From: Megaustenia siamemsis | Lineage: Eukaryota > Mollusca > Gastropoda > Stylommatophora > Ariophantidae | DNA length: 64,000 nucleotides | NCBI GenBank assembly: GCA_032433765.1 | Contig: JAVIAB010000025.1 | Span: forward strand, 39,677,067-39,741,066 | Reading direction: 5' to 3' | Part shown: positions 11,642 through 22,934 of the stretch, piece by piece | Layout of the letters: every line of letters begins with the position of its first letter | Position numbering within the stretch: position 1 is the stretch's first letter | Notes under the pieces: model-generated | What the model was told of the DNA's origin: nothing | The model's input: the letters and a program-made list of their open reading frames with translations, nothing else | Database searches by the model: none | Translations under genes and position numbers: made by a program

Positions 11642-13875
11642 TAGAAGTCATCTTGGAAGGGAAGGTCTAGAAGTCTGATTGGAAGGGAAGGTCTAGAAGT
11701 CATCTTGGAAGGGAAGGTCTAGAAGTCTGATTGGAAGGGAAGGTCTAGAAGTCTGATTGGAAGGGAAGGTCTAGAAGTCTGATTGGAAGGGAAGGTCTAG
11801 AAGTCATCTTGGAAGGGAAGGTCTAGAAGTCTGATTGGAAGGGAAGGTCTAGAAGTCATCTTGGAAGGGAAGGTCTAGAAGTCATCTTGGAAGGGAAGGT
11901 CTAGAAGTCATCTTGGAAGGGAAGGTCTAGAAGTCTGATTGGAAGGGAAGGTCTAGAAGTCTGATTGGAAGGGAAGGTCTAGAAGTCTGATTGGAAGGGA
12001 AGGTCTAGAAGTCATCTTGGAAGGGAAGGTCTAGAAGTCTGATTGGAAGGGAAGGTCTAGAAGTCTGATTGGAAGGGAAGGTCTAGAAGTCTGATTGGAA
12101 GGGAAGGTCTAGAAGTCTGATTGGAAGGGAAGGTCTAGAAGTCTGATTGGAAGGGAAGGTCTAGAAGTCTGATTGGAAGGGAAGGTCTAGAAGTCATCTT
12201 GGAAGGAAGGTCTAGAAGTCTGATTGGAAGGGAAGGTCTAGAAGTCATCTTGGAAGGGAAGGTCTAGAAGTCATCTTGGAAGGGAAGGTCTAGAAGTCAT
12301 CTTGGAAGGGAAGGTCTAGAAGTCTGATTGGAAGGGAAGGTCTAGAAGTCTGATTGGAAGAGAAGGTCTAGAAGTCTGATTGGAAGGGAAGGTCTAGAAG
12401 TCTGATTGTAAGGGAAGGTCTAGAAGTCTGATTGGAAGGGAAGGTCTAGAAGTCTGATTGGAAGGGAAGGTCTAGAAGTCTGATTGGAAGGGAAGGTCTA
12501 GAAGTCTGATTGGAAGGGAAGGTCTAGAAGTCATCTTGGAAGAGAAGGTCTAGAAGTCTGATTGGAAGGGAAGGTCTAGAAGTCTGATTGGAAGGGAAGG
12601 TCTAGAAGTCTGATTGGAAGGGAAGGTCTAGAAGTCATCTTGGAAGGGAAGGTCTAGAAGTCTGATTGGAAGGGAAGGTCTAGAAGTCATCTTGGAAGGG
12701 AAGGTCTAGAAGTCTGATTGGAAGGGAAGGTCTAGAAGTCATCTTGGAAGGGAAGGTCTAGAAGTCTGATTGGAAGGGAAGGTCTAGAAGTCTGATTGGA
12801 AGGGAAGGTCTAGAAGTCATCTTGGAAGGGAAGGTCTAGAAGTCATCTTGGAAGGGAAGGTCTAGAAGTCTGATTGGAAGGGAAGGTCTAGAAGTCTGAT
12901 TGGAAGGGAAGGTCTAGAAGTCATCTTGGAAGGGAAGGTCTAGAAGTCATCTTGGAAGGGAAGGTCTAGAAGTCATCTTGGAAGGGAAGGTCTAGAAGTC
13001 ATCTTGGAAGGGAAGGTCTAGAAGTCATCTTGGAAGAGAAGGTCTAGAAGTCTGATTGGAAGGGAAGGTCTAGAAGTCTGATTGGAAGGGAAGGTCTAGA
13101 AGTCTGATTGGAAGGGAAGGTCTAGAAGTCTGATTGGAAGGGAAGGTCTAGAAGTCATCTTGGAAGGGAAGGTCTAGAAGTCATCTTGGAAGGGAAGGTC
13201 TAGAAGTCATCTTGGAAGGGAAGGTCTAGAAGTCATCTTGGAAGGGAAGGTCTAGAAGTCATCTTGGAAGGGAAGGTCTAGAAGTCATCTTGGAAGGGAA
13301 GGTCTAGAAGTCATCTTGGAAGGGAAGGTCTAGAAGTCATCTTGGAAGGGAAGGTCTAGAAGTCTGATTGGAAGGGAAGGTCTAGAAGTCTGATTGGAAG
13401 GGAAGGTCTAGAAGTCTGATTGGAAGGGAAGGTCTAGAAGTCATCTTGGGAGGGAAGGTCTAGAAGTCTGATTGGAAGAGAAGGTCTAGAAGTCTGATTG
13501 GAAGGGAAGGTCTAGAAGTCTGATTGGAAGGGAAGGTCTAGAAGTCTGATTGGAAGGGAAGGTCTAGAAGTCTGATTGGAAGGGAAGGTCTAGAAGTCTG
13601 ATTGGAAGGGAAGGTCTAGAAGTCTGATTGGAAGGGAAGGTCTAGAAGTCTGATTGGAAGGGAAGGTCTAGAAGTCATCTTGGAAGGGAAGGTCTAGAAG
13701 TCATCTTGGAAGGGAAGGTCTAGAAGTCTGATTGGAAGGGAAGGTCTAGAAGTCTGATTGGAAGGGAAGGTCTAGAAGTCTGATTGGAAGGGAAGGTCTA
13801 GAAGTCATCTTGGAAGGGAAGGTCTAGAAGTCATCTTGGAAGGGAAGGTCTAGAAGTCTGATTGGAAGGGAAGGT
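11642..13875. repeat. 26-bp minisatellite with two unit types, about 86 copies
   Basis: Every unit is 26 bp. Two forms alternate irregularly: CTAGAAGTCATCTTGGAAGG and CTAGAAGTCTGATTGGAAGG, each followed by GAAGGT. Very few other substitutions are seen (one lost G near 12205, single changes near 12361, 12408 and 13449). The CATCTT form matches the adjacent LINE codons for VILEG, so it is the ancestral type and CTGATT is derived. Confidence 0.95.
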
Positions 13876-13912
13876 ACAAGGTAGACGTGGCAGAGACAGA
13901 CCAAGACTAAAA

Positions 13913-14706
13913 TGGACCTATAACATCAAAAGGTAAACAGCTGAAACTAAAATGGACCTATAACATCAAAAGGTAAACAGCTGAAATTAAAATGAACCTA
14001 TAACATCAAAAGGTAAACAGCTGAAACTAAAATGGACCTATAACATCAAAAGGTAAACAGCTGAAACTAAAATGGACCTATAACATCAAAAGGTAAACAG
14101 CTGAAACTAAAATGGACCTATAGCATCAAAAGGTAAACAGCTGAAACTAAAATGGACCTATAACATCAAAAGGTAAACAGTTGAAACTAAAATGGACCTA
14201 TAACATCGAAAGGTAAACATCTGAAACTAAAATGGACCTATAACATCGAAAGATAAACATCTGAAACTAAAATGGACCTATAACATCAAAAGGTAAACAG
14301 CTGAAATTAAAATGGACCTATAACATCAAAAGGTAAACAGCTGAAACTAAAATGGACCTATAGCATCAAAAGGTAAACAGCTGAAACTAAAATGGACCTA
14401 TAGCATCAAAAGGTAAACAGCTGAAACTAAAATGGACCTATAGCATCAAAAGGTAAACAGCTGAAACTAAAATGGACCTATAGCATCAAAAGGTAAACAG
14501 CTGAAATTAAAATGGACTTATAACATCAAAAGGTAAACAGCTGAAACTAAAATGGACCTATAGCACGAAAAGGTAAACAGCTGAAACTAAAATGGACCTA
14601 TAACATCAAAAGGTAAACAGCTGAAACTAAAATGGACCTATAGCACGAAAAGGTAAACAGCTGAAACTAAAATGGACCTATAACATCATAAGGTAAACAG
14701 CTGAAA
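13913..14706. repeat. 40-bp minisatellite, about 20 copies
   Basis: Unit of 40 bp: AAAATGGACCTATAACATCA followed by AAAGGTAAACAGCTGAAACT. The first unit is the LINE family C codons for KWTYNIKR followed by a stop. Variants include TAGCATC/TAACATC and AAACAT/AAACAG. Confidence 0.95.
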
Positions 14707-14964
14707 CTAAGACAGCGTGCTCCATCAAGACAAGAAGAAAAATAAAATGACGCTCTATGGTAGCCAACCCTCGTATTGGAGACGGCACCCAATGGATAAT
14801 GAATAATTACTATGTTAGGATCATTATCTCTGCACTCCAGACTATATGTGCTCCATTCTGTTCCTGGAGACATTGAGAACCTCATAGGATAACTCTGACA
14901 TTGTTATGTATTTATGGATGTTATTGTATAGCAGCCTGCCTCACCTGTCATCTTGTCCTAACAG

Positions 14965-15076
14965 GTGTGCATGGTTGACCCAGCCGTAGACACCCGATGG
15001 AAGACCTTAAAACAGCATATTGTGACAGACGGTGTCCACGAGAAGGACAGACTTAACTACGAGTCCCACTCGCCAG
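14965..15076 (+). CDS. Candidate host-gene exon (37 codons plus 1 base)
   Basis: A 112-bp open block preceded by TCTTGTCCTAACAG and followed by a CAG/GTAAGC donor. It enters in phase 0 and leaves in phase 1. It reads VCMVDPAVDTRWKTLKQHIV, then TDGVHEKDRLNYESHSP. Together with 10178-10252 this would give 62 codons of a protein I cannot name. The residue mix (charged, no repeats) is typical of a globular coding exon and unlike anything else nearby. No LINE or Polinton motif is present. Further exons of the gene would have to lie outside the stretch I could recognise. Confidence 0.5.
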
Positions 15077-15355
15077 GTAAGCTCGTTGTGTCTGTCTGTC
15101 CAAGCCTACCATCCAAAGGGATTGCTTTTATTTCCATGCTCCTGTTAACGAACTGCGTTGTGCACCTCTTGTCCCGCGTTTCTCAGACTGTCTACCATCA
15201 CAGGTGGTCTGTGAAGGCTTCAATAATAGTATCATATTTTCTAGCTCAATGGAGAGAGAGAGAGAGAATGAATGATTGATGAATGAATGAAAGCACAAAT
15301 AAAATGCTGATGCTCTTTGCGGTGTTTTAATTATTGAGTGTAAGTTGAATCCTTG
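15077..15355. other. Probable intron sequence, short GA and GAAT repeats
   Basis: Follows the GTAAGC donor. Contains a GAGAGA run and GAATGAATGA at about 15250-15290. No gene seen. Confidence 0.4.
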
Positions 15356-15359
15356 CGCC

Positions 15360-15915
15360 CGCGACTACAAAACGTATTTAATGGGGGTCCGCGACTACAA
15401 AACGTATTTATTGGGGGTCCACGACTACAAAACGTATTTAATGGGGGTCCAACACCGCAAAACGTATTTAATGTGGGTCCGAAACTATAAAACGTATTTA
15501 ATGGGGGTCCGCGACTACAAATCGTATTTAATGTGGGGGTCCGCAACCATAAAACGTATTTAATGTGGGAATCCGCGACTACAAAACGTATTTATTGTGG
15601 GTCTGCGACTACAAAACGTATTTAATGTGGGAATCCGCGACTACAAAACGTATTTATTGTGGGTCTGCGACTACAAAACGTATTTAATGTGGGTCTGCGA
15701 CTACAAAACGTATTTAATGTGGGTCTGCGACTACAAAACGTATTTAATGTGGGTCTGCGACTACAAAACGTATTTAATGTAGGTCTGCGACTACAAAACG
15801 TATTTAATGTGGGTCTGCGACTACAAAACGTATTTAATGTGGGTCTGCGACTACAAAACGTATTTAATGTGGGTCTGCGACTACAAAACGTATTTAATGT
15901 GGGTCTGCGACTACA
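15360..15915. repeat. 30-bp minisatellite, about 19 copies
   Basis: Unit GACTACAAAACGTATTTAAT followed by GTGGGTCTGC, 30 bp. The left third is more variable (GGGGGTCC, AACACCGC) than the right two thirds. Confidence 0.95.
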
Positions 15916-16004
15916 AAACAAATTTCAAGTTGCGTTTCTTCACAATAGTCAAGAGAGGTTCACGTACCCGGATTGTACGTTTTTACAAACGTCTTCATTG
16001 TTAA

Positions 16005-16172
16005 TGATAATTGGAAGGGAAGATACACGATAACAGTGGCAGACAAAGATTCAAGTGGACTGATAACATCAAAGGGCGGACAGGTGACAACTATCAGGAC
16101 AATCGCAGAGTAAGATGGCGCTCCACGCAGCCAACATTCGATGTGGTGACAGCACCCAATGATGATGATAAT
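16005..16172 (+). mobile_element. LINE family C 3' tail
   Basis: Codes for an ILEGKIHDNSGRQRFKWTDN-like end and finishes with CACCCAATGATGATGATAAT. This is an unexpanded relative of the LINE 3' end that carries the two arrays at 11.6-14.7 kb. Confidence 0.75.
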
Positions 16173-16202
16173 AAGATCTAAGTAAGAGTTACCCAAAAGT
16201 AA

Positions 16203-16460
16203 AGTAAAAAAAAGTAAAGAGCCCCCGTCACGCCAAGTGGCGTATAGGAATTATGGTGTTAGTGACCATAAATTTTACAGACCTTCAGCACATGATTTTT
16301 GAGGTAATGTGGTCGGTATTACGCCCATATCGCTTTACTTTCCCAGAAAAAAATCCGGTACCCATTTAAGGCTGGGTGAACCCAGAAGCCGTCGATTGGG
16401 ATCTAACCCTACCCCTTGTCATTTATAATCCAGTTCACTAACCACTGAGCTAGCGGCTCC
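16203..16460 (-). mobile_element. tRNA-headed SINE (SINE-1), copy 1
   Basis: On the minus strand it begins GGAGCCGCTAGCTCAGTGG, with an A-box TAGCTCAGTGGTTAGTG, a B-box-like GGTTAGATCCC and a body of about 180 bp ending in an A-rich tail. A second copy at 30905-31170 matches end to end and has a perfect B box, GGTTCGATCCC. No clear target duplication was found here. Confidence 0.85.
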
Positions 16461-16544
16461 ACGTCGCCCAAAACCTTACTACTAAATCTCATCGCCACAG
16501 ACTGTATTTTCTTCTGTAGCTCTACTTAAGGATCCATGTTTCAC

Positions 16545-17080
16545 ATCATCATCATGTGCTATACCGATTGGCGTAAGCGATCATGTCCTTCTACAATCTT
16601 CTATCCACATTACATCGTACCAATTCTGTTGGTGATTGTTTTCCATGTCATGACACCAAGCTATCTAGTATCTTCTCTCTTTGTCGTCTGCGATCTCTTT
16701 CCTTTTATTTTGCCAGCTGTAGCCAAGTAAAGAATAGTGACACTGTGACCTTCCAGGCATGTCGAGATTGATCGATGGCTTGACAAGCTGTCATTGTAAA
16801 AAGTATTGTTATGGAAACAGCGCCATATATTTTAGAGCAGTGATCTCTGCAATATGTGCCACTTTGGCACGCAAGGTTTCTGTTTTTTAGATTGTGGTTC
16901 TGCCCTATGTGCCTTCGGCTCGAAAGGACAATACATAAATAGAACCAAGTATTCCAACTTTCCTCGTCTCATGACGTGCCCGAAAAATGTTGATTGTTTT
17001 TCTCTGTTTTCTATGAGTTTCCTTTTTTCACGAGTGAATAGAAAAATGTATATGCGGGTGCGCAGCCTCATTTTAGAACT
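16545..17080 (-). mobile_element. RTE-like LINE 3' fragment, interrupted
   Basis: The minus strand codes for REKQSTFFGHVMRRGKLEYL at about 16960-17020 and ends in a CATCATCATCATGTG 3' tail at about 16545. Between them (about 16730-16950) is unrelated sequence, probably a small insertion. Confidence 0.65.
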
Positions 17081-17109
17081 AAGGTTCTTATCTTTTAGAG
17101 GTCAGGGTA

Positions 17110-17260
17110 TGTTTACAACACTCTAAAAAATTCCACAAATAATCAACAACAGAAAATGCAGAGAACACAAGACAAGGATCGAACCTGTACTTCGCACAGC
17201 GCCTTGTCACGAAAGACTTGCGTTTTGACACACTGCCTGCTAAACAACCTTAAACGGTTG
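17110..17260 (-). mobile_element. Possible tRNA-derived SINE fragment
   Basis: The minus strand has GGTTCGATCCTTGTCTTGTG, a good B box, about 50 bases after TTTAGCAGGCAGTG, a weak A-box-like sequence. No second copy was seen in the window. Confidence 0.35.
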
Positions 17261-18000
17261 TTATCACTTGTGATGACTTTCGTGCATATGGGAACCACCC
17301 ACAACTCAGCTATAAATTAAACACTTGTATTTCCTATTAAAACAAGCATCGTCCGAATGGGCGGCATTAACTCTCTAATACCCTTCTTCTTTGAGCTAGA
17401 AAGGGAACCACTTCCTTTTGTTGTCCTGACGCAAGCAGCCAGTTATGTGTTGCTGACGTTTTTAGTCTATTCAGCCATTGTATGACGTAATTAGTCTCAT
17501 AACATGAAGTGAAGAAGATTGAGCTCCAATAATGTAAGAGACCAGCTCGGATTATGTAAGAGATGGGCTGTAATAAATCGCAAAATAATCTCCCTTCGTC
17601 AATAATTAATCCCCTTTTCACTTTATCCTTTAAGTTACGTGCCTCTATTTGTGTAATCACCTTTTCACTTATCCTTTAAGTTACGTGCCTCTATTTGTGG
17701 ATCTGTGCTTATTTATTGACGTCATCATTACTGTGAGCATCTTCCCGCTAATGGCCGTCCTGCTGGCAAGTAATTTTAGCTGTTAAGGTATGTCACCCTC
17801 GTTCTGTCCTCATTGTGTGAGCGAGCCAGGTTATGAGCCGTGGAAATGCTGGCTAATATGACACGTGCTCGGGGTTGTGTTTACTTGATAACGGTCAATC
17901 CCTGGCTGCTGATTGGCTGCCTGTTTGTTTTCTGATAGGCAGATTGGGACGACGTTAATGTCCTCGTTGGGATTTTAATGCCGTAAGTTAAATTAACGTA
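17261..18000. other. Mostly unique sequence with one short tandem duplication
   Basis: Contains a duplicated segment CCTTTAAGTTACGTGCCTCT at 17626 and 17672. No gene or element recognised. Confidence 0.5.
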
Positions 18001-18004
18001 GGGC

Positions 18005-18180
18005 TGGTTTTTTTTTTAAGTAGTTTTCACTTCTTCCTTCTCCTCCTCTTTCTTCTTGTTCATTCTTCTTAATTTTCCTCTTCTTCTTTTTTTTCCCTTA
18101 TCATCCTTCTTCTTCCTCTCTTCTTCATTATTGTTGTTCTTCTTCTTCAACATCTTCTTTGTCTTCGTCTTCTTCTCCTC
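18005..18180. repeat. CTT-rich pyrimidine tract
   Basis: Low-complexity TTCTTCTTC-type sequence on the plus strand. Confidence 0.8.
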
Positions 18181-18189
18181 CTATGAGAG

Positions 18190-19842
18190 GAGAAGGCTAG
18201 AGAGGAAGAAACGATGATTGAGTAGGATTGAGGAGGGGGGGCATAGAAATGGTGATTGAAAGATGGAGGTAAGAGTGGTAAGATAAGGAGACAGAATAGG
18301 AGAAGTGACGGAAGCAGAGAGAGGGAGACCAGTTGATGGCAAGGGGAAGACACGATAATGGAGAGAGAAAGATGTGTTGATGAACACAATGGAAGGTGTG
18401 TTGATGGGGAGGGAAAGATGTGTTGATGAGCACAATGGAAGGGCAGGTGTGTTGATGGGGAGAGAAAGATGTGTTAATGGGGAGGGAACGATGTGTTGAT
18501 GGGGAGGGAAAGATGTGTTAATGAACACAATGGAAGGGCAGGTGTGTTGATGGGGAAGGAAGTATTTGTTGATGAACAAAATGGAAGGGCAGGTGTGTTA
18601 ATTTGGGGGGGGGGAGATGTGTTGATGGGGAGGGAAAGATGTGTTGATGAACACAATGGAAGGGCAGGTGTGTTAATGGGAAGGGAAAGATGTGTTGATG
18701 AACACAATGGAAGGTGTGTTGATGGGGAGGGAAAGATGTGTTAATGGGGAGGGAAAGATGTGTTGATGGGGAGGGAAAGATGTGTTAATGGGGAGGGAAA
18801 GATGTGTTGATGGGGAAGGAAAGATGTGTTGATGAACACAATGGAAGGGCAGGTGTGTTAATGGGAAGGGAAAGATGTGTTAATGAACACAATGGAAGGT
18901 GTGTTGATGGGGAGGGAAAGATGTGTTAATGAGGAGGGAAAGATGTGTTGATGTGGAAGGAAGTATTTGTTGATGAACAAATAGGAAGGGAAGGGGTGTT
19001 GATGGGGAGGGAAAGATGTTTTGATGAACAAAATGGAAGGGCAGGTGTGTTAATGGGGAGGGAAAGATGTGTTGATGAATACAATGGAAGGGCAGGTGTG
19101 TTGATGGGGAAGGAAGTATTTGTTGATGAACAAAATGGAAGGGAAGGGGTGTTGATGGGGAGGGAAAGATGTGTTGATGAATACAATGGAAGGGAAGGTG
19201 TGTTAATGGGGAGGGAAAGATGTGTTGATGAATACAATGGAAGGGAAGGTGTGTTGATGGGGAGGGAAAGATGTGTTGATGAATACAATGAAAGGGGAAG
19301 ATATGTTGATGAATACAATGGAAGGGAAGGTGTGTTGATGGGAAAGGAAGTATGTGTTGATGAACAAAATGGAAGGGAAGGTGTGTTGATGGGGAGGGAA
19401 AGATGTGTTAATGAATACAATGGAGGGAAGGTGTGTTGATGGGGAGGGAACGATGTGTTGATGAATACAATGAAAGGGAAGGTGTGTTGATAAACACAAT
19501 GGAAGGGAAGGTGTGTTGGTGGGGAGGGAAAGATGTATTGATGAACACAATGAAAATGAAGACATGTTAATGGCAAGGGAAAGATGTGTTGATGACAAGA
19601 TAAAGATGTAATGATGGCAAGGGTAAGATATTTGGTAAACACAATGGAAGGGAAAACATGTTGATGGCCGGGAAAGATGTGATGGAGAGAGAATGATGTG
19701 ATGGGGAAAGATGTGATGAGGAGAGAATGATGTGATGGCAAGGGAAAGATGTGATGGAGAGAGAATGATGTGATGGAGAGGGAACAATGTGATGATGGCA
19801 AGGGAAAGATGTGGTGAAGAGGGAGCGATGTGATGGCAAGGG
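18190..19842. repeat. Complex GATGTGTTGATG minisatellite, left part
   Basis: Mosaic of two short modules, GATGTGTTGATGGGGAGGGA and GATGAACACAATGGAAGGG, in varying order, grading on the right into GATGGCAAGGGAAAGATGTG. The array resumes at 21586 after a LINE. The 291-codon minus-strand frame is repeat translation. Confidence 0.9.
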
Positions 19843-19844
19843 AG

Positions 19845-20520
19845 TTATTGAGTTATTTGCAGGTCATCATCATTGCACTCCGAACATATCCATAGGTGCT
19901 CAGATCCCCTCCTCAGCAATTCCCTCAGTGTCCTGCGACTGACGACTCCAGTTCTATGTTGGTTGATAAGTCTTCTTACACGGCCACCAAGTTTCTCATT
20001 TCTGGCTGTGCCCATCTTAACTCCCATTTCCATCATCCGAAGAAGTGACGTTGATCTGTGTTTGTCGAAGTCCCGTGCTCTTCCCACATCTCGGAGTGCA
20101 TTGATGATGTTCGCCCGATCCATCGGTTGCCCGTCCTCAACGACAGCGCAGCTAGCCAACCTGTCCGCTCTCTCATTTCCCCGTACTCCCGCATGTCCAG
20201 GGACATAGACAAAGGTGACCTTACGTATTTTGGATTTCTGCAACGACTCTACCCATTGCATGCGTACAAAGCCCGCCTCCACTTTTTTTATCATGCTCAT
20301 CGAATCACTCAGTATACATGCGTGGATGTAGTCTTGTGACTCTAACCATTTGAATGCCTTGGTCACTGCCATCACCTCCATTGTCATGCTACTCGTGGTC
20401 ATGGTGTATGCACCACTGTCTTCCTTGGCTATTCTGCCTGCCGAGCGTGCTGTAAATGCCCATGCACTTCTTTCGTGTCATCTTACAGATCCGTCTGTAT
20501 AGATGACTGCATCTTTCTCA
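19845..20520 (-). pseudogene. RNase H domain of the I-clade-type LINE
   Basis: Removes RNA from RNA-DNA hybrids during LINE replication. It reads DAVIYTDGSV (first catalytic Asp) at about 20480-20510, followed immediately by an in-frame TGA. The open part then carries MEVMAVTKAFKWLE (catalytic Glu), SDSMSMIKKVE (Asp) and YVPGHAGVRGNERADRLAS (His and Asp). A basic tail follows. The early stop and the break from the RT mark it as inactive. Confidence 0.85.
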
Positions 20521-20690
20521 TCGGTGTTATCGCAGATGAGACCGTTGACCTCAGCATGTGACAATACATGAGAAAGTCCCCTTGAATGACGTAGGCACCG
20601 GTATCCACTCCTCACCAACGCTGATATTGGTAAGCCCACAGACTTGTTTGATGACATCTTCTGCTCGGCCCACCCATGATTTGCCTCTTT

Positions 20691-21570
20691 TTAGCCTGGT
20701 ACCTTTCTCCGGTTGAGCACATGGTGCAATGGATGCTCTGTATCTGTACTAATCTTCAGGTATGCTCCTGCTCTCCAGATCTTGATTCTGTCATCCATGG
20801 TTGTAAAGTCAAGAAGATACCTCATTGCTACACAGGGAGTGTCCCTCGTACATCCCAGGATAGTGCGCATGGCTTCATTTTGTATTTTCTCCAGCCTATC
20901 AATTTGAGTCGTACTGACAGTAAGAATTGCCAGGGCATACTCGATTGGTGCGAGGACTAATCCCTGGAATAGAAGAGTAAGTAGCCTCTGCTCGATGTTG
21001 GCAGCTGCCATGACCTTCAAGGCGGCTAATCCTTTGCGGGATTTTGTTATCACATGGTCAACGTGGTCCCGAAAACACAGGCTGCGATCAAACTTAACTC
21101 CGAGGTATGTCATCAACTTGTCCCTGGTCACCTCATCAGCTCCCATTCGTACTACCGGTTTGGTCGTATTAACGATATGATTGTTAAGGGAGAACCATGA
21201 AACTGATGCTTTATTAGGATTAACCAAGGCACCTGAAACCCCACACCAGGAAGAAATGCGATCGAGTTCGTCTTGCATTGTGGAGGCGATTCCCCGTCTG
21301 TCTCTTCCCTGTCGATATACCAGAATATCATCAGCAAAAGTCATAGTTCTTCCCCTCCCATCCAGCTGTTGGGCCGTGATCGTTATTGTGTACACGTTAA
21401 ATAGAAGTGGTGACAATGGTGAGCCTTGTGGCAGCCCAGGACAAATGGATGTTGGCTCGGAAGACCAGCTTCCACATCTGAGTATCACCTTCCTCTGAAA
21501 CAGTGCCGCGGCGATCCATCTAATGAGGAAGGAGTTCACCGCCAGTTTAAGAAGCATATGCATGAGATAT
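20691..21570 (-). pseudogene. Reverse transcriptase of the I-clade-type LINE, 5'-truncated
   Basis: The C-terminal 290 or so residues of a 459-codon open frame are real RT; the N-terminal part is translated minisatellite. Visible blocks: PGLPQGSPLSPLLFNVYT (motif B), MTFADDILVYRQG (catalytic FADD, motif C), GALVNPNKASVSWF and YLGVKFDRSLCFRDHVDHV. Motif A and everything upstream are missing. The connection to RNase H is broken by a frameshift between about 20500 and 20690. The product would reverse-transcribe LINE RNA; this copy is dead. Confidence 0.85.
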
Positions 21571-21585
21571 TCATGAGATATATGA

Positions 21586-22080
21586 GATGGCAAGGGAAAG
21601 ATGTGGTGGAGAGGGAGCAATGTGATAATGGCAAGGGAAAGATGTGGTGAAGAGGGAGCAATGTGATAATGGCAAGGGAAAGATGTGGTGGAGAGGGAGC
21701 GATGTGATAATGGCAAGGGAAAGATGTGGTGGAGAGGGAGCAATGTGATAATGGCAAGGGAAAGATGTGGTGGAGAGGGAGCGATGTGATAATGGCAAGG
21801 GAACGATGTGGTGGAGAGGGAGCGATGTGATGGCAAGGGAAAGATGTGGTGGAGAGGGAGCGATGTGATAATGGCAAGGGAAAGATGTGGTGAAGAGGGA
21901 GCGATGTGATGGCAAGGGAAAGATGTGGTGGGAAGGGAACAATGTGATAATGGCAAGGGAACGATGTGGTGGAGAGGGAGCGATGTGATGGAGAGAGAGC
22001 GATGTGATGTCAAGGGAAAGATGTGATGGAGATGGAACGATGTGATGGAGAGGGAGCTATGTGATGGCAAGGGAAAGATG
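21586..22080. repeat. GATGGCAAGGGAAAGATGTG minisatellite, right part
   Basis: Continuation of the 18.2-19.8 kb array beyond the LINE, with units such as GATAATGGCAAGGGAAAGAT followed by GTGGTGGAGAGGGAGC. Confidence 0.9.
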
Positions 22081-22084
22081 TGAT

Positions 22085-22345
22085 GGAGATGGAGCTATGT
22101 GATGATGCACACAGTGGGAGGGAAAGCTGTAGTGATGGGTCAGTGAGAGGGAAAGCTGTAGTGATGGGGACAGTGAGAGGGAAAGCTGTAGTGATGGGGA
22201 CAGTGAGAGGGAAAGCTGTAGTGATGGGGACAGTGAGAGGGAAAGCTGTAGTGATGGGGACAGTGAGAGGGAAAGCTGTAGTGATGGGGACAGTGAGAGG
22301 GAAAGCTGTAGTGATGGGGACAGTGAGAGGGAAAGACGTGAGGAT
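22085..22345. repeat. 30-bp minisatellite, about 8 copies
   Basis: Unit GTGAGAGGGAAAGCTGTAGT followed by GATGGGGACA, 30 bp, nearly identical copies. It abuts the previous array and shares its GAGAGGGA core. Confidence 0.95.
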
Positions 22346-22640
22346 GGAGACACAGAAAGAGAGAGCACATAATCGACACATCACATTATCGTTCTATTAG
22401 TTACAGTATATTAGAAAATCGGTTAGCATCACTGTTTCCTCTATTCTCTTTTCGCGAGCGACTTCTATTCTTTTGAGATAGGAAACCCCATGAGAGTAGA
22501 TGTCACATTGCCTCGAAAAATAATGGGTTGAGCCATATTTATTTAGTCAAATTTCACGAGCCATCTGCCGAGGGCGTTAGCTTTGGCTGAGTGTTTGATG
22601 ATGTCTATAACGATGTTTGCGCTGCTTAGTTCATTCGTCA
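22346..22640. other. Unique sequence, nothing recognised
   Basis: No open frame, splice pattern or repeat found. Confidence 0.5.
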
Positions 22641-22886
22641 TATAAATTTATATTTCTGCCACCTTCTGTCCCTCTCTGTCTCTCCCTCTCTCTCTCTCTC
22701 TACATCCCTTCACATTTTCTATCTCTCTTTTTCTGTTTATCTCTGTTTAAATTTTCTTGCAAGGCAATCGACCTTTTAACCATCATTATCTCTCCACCCA
22801 CTCTTACTTTTTTTTAAATACTTGTTTTGATCTCTGTCACTATCGCTCTCTCGTTTATCTTTTCTACCACCTCTCTCTCTCTTTCC

Positions 22887-22934
<48 letters not shown>

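Larger units (their letters stand above)
11346..14810 (+). mobile_element. LINE family C 3' region expanded by two internal minisatellites
   Basis: Reads as the C-terminal end of an RTE-like LINE. Coding for KTWTFKKKTEYKIEAIEI lies at about 11430, and GHV and ILEVILEGKV at about 11610-11665. After the first array comes QGRRGRDRPRLKWTYNIKR at about 13875-13930. After the second array the 3' end has the usual ACGGCACCCAATGG-like signature at about 14783. The intact order is seen in the unexpanded copy at 25310-26155 (minus), where VILEGKIQGKRGRGRPRLTW and then TSNIKRW run straight through. The arrays sit exactly at VILEGK and at WTYNIKR, so both grew from LINE coding sequence. Confidence 0.85.
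19843..21585 (-). mobile_element. I-clade-type LINE fragment (RT plus RNase H)
   Basis: Minus-strand, 5'-truncated non-LTR element inserted in the middle of a minisatellite. Unlike the RTE elements elsewhere in the window it carries an RNase H domain, as in the I and related clades. RT is at 20691-21570 and RNase H at 19845-20520. The 3' end reads ATGATGATGACCTGCAAATA. GATGGCAAGGGA flanks both sides, but this is also the array unit, so a target duplication cannot be proved. Confidence 0.85.

Noticed and set aside
19843..21585. Proven target duplication GATGGCAAGGGA around the I-clade LINE
   Set aside because: The sequence is the unit of the surrounding array and would be found on both sides anyway.
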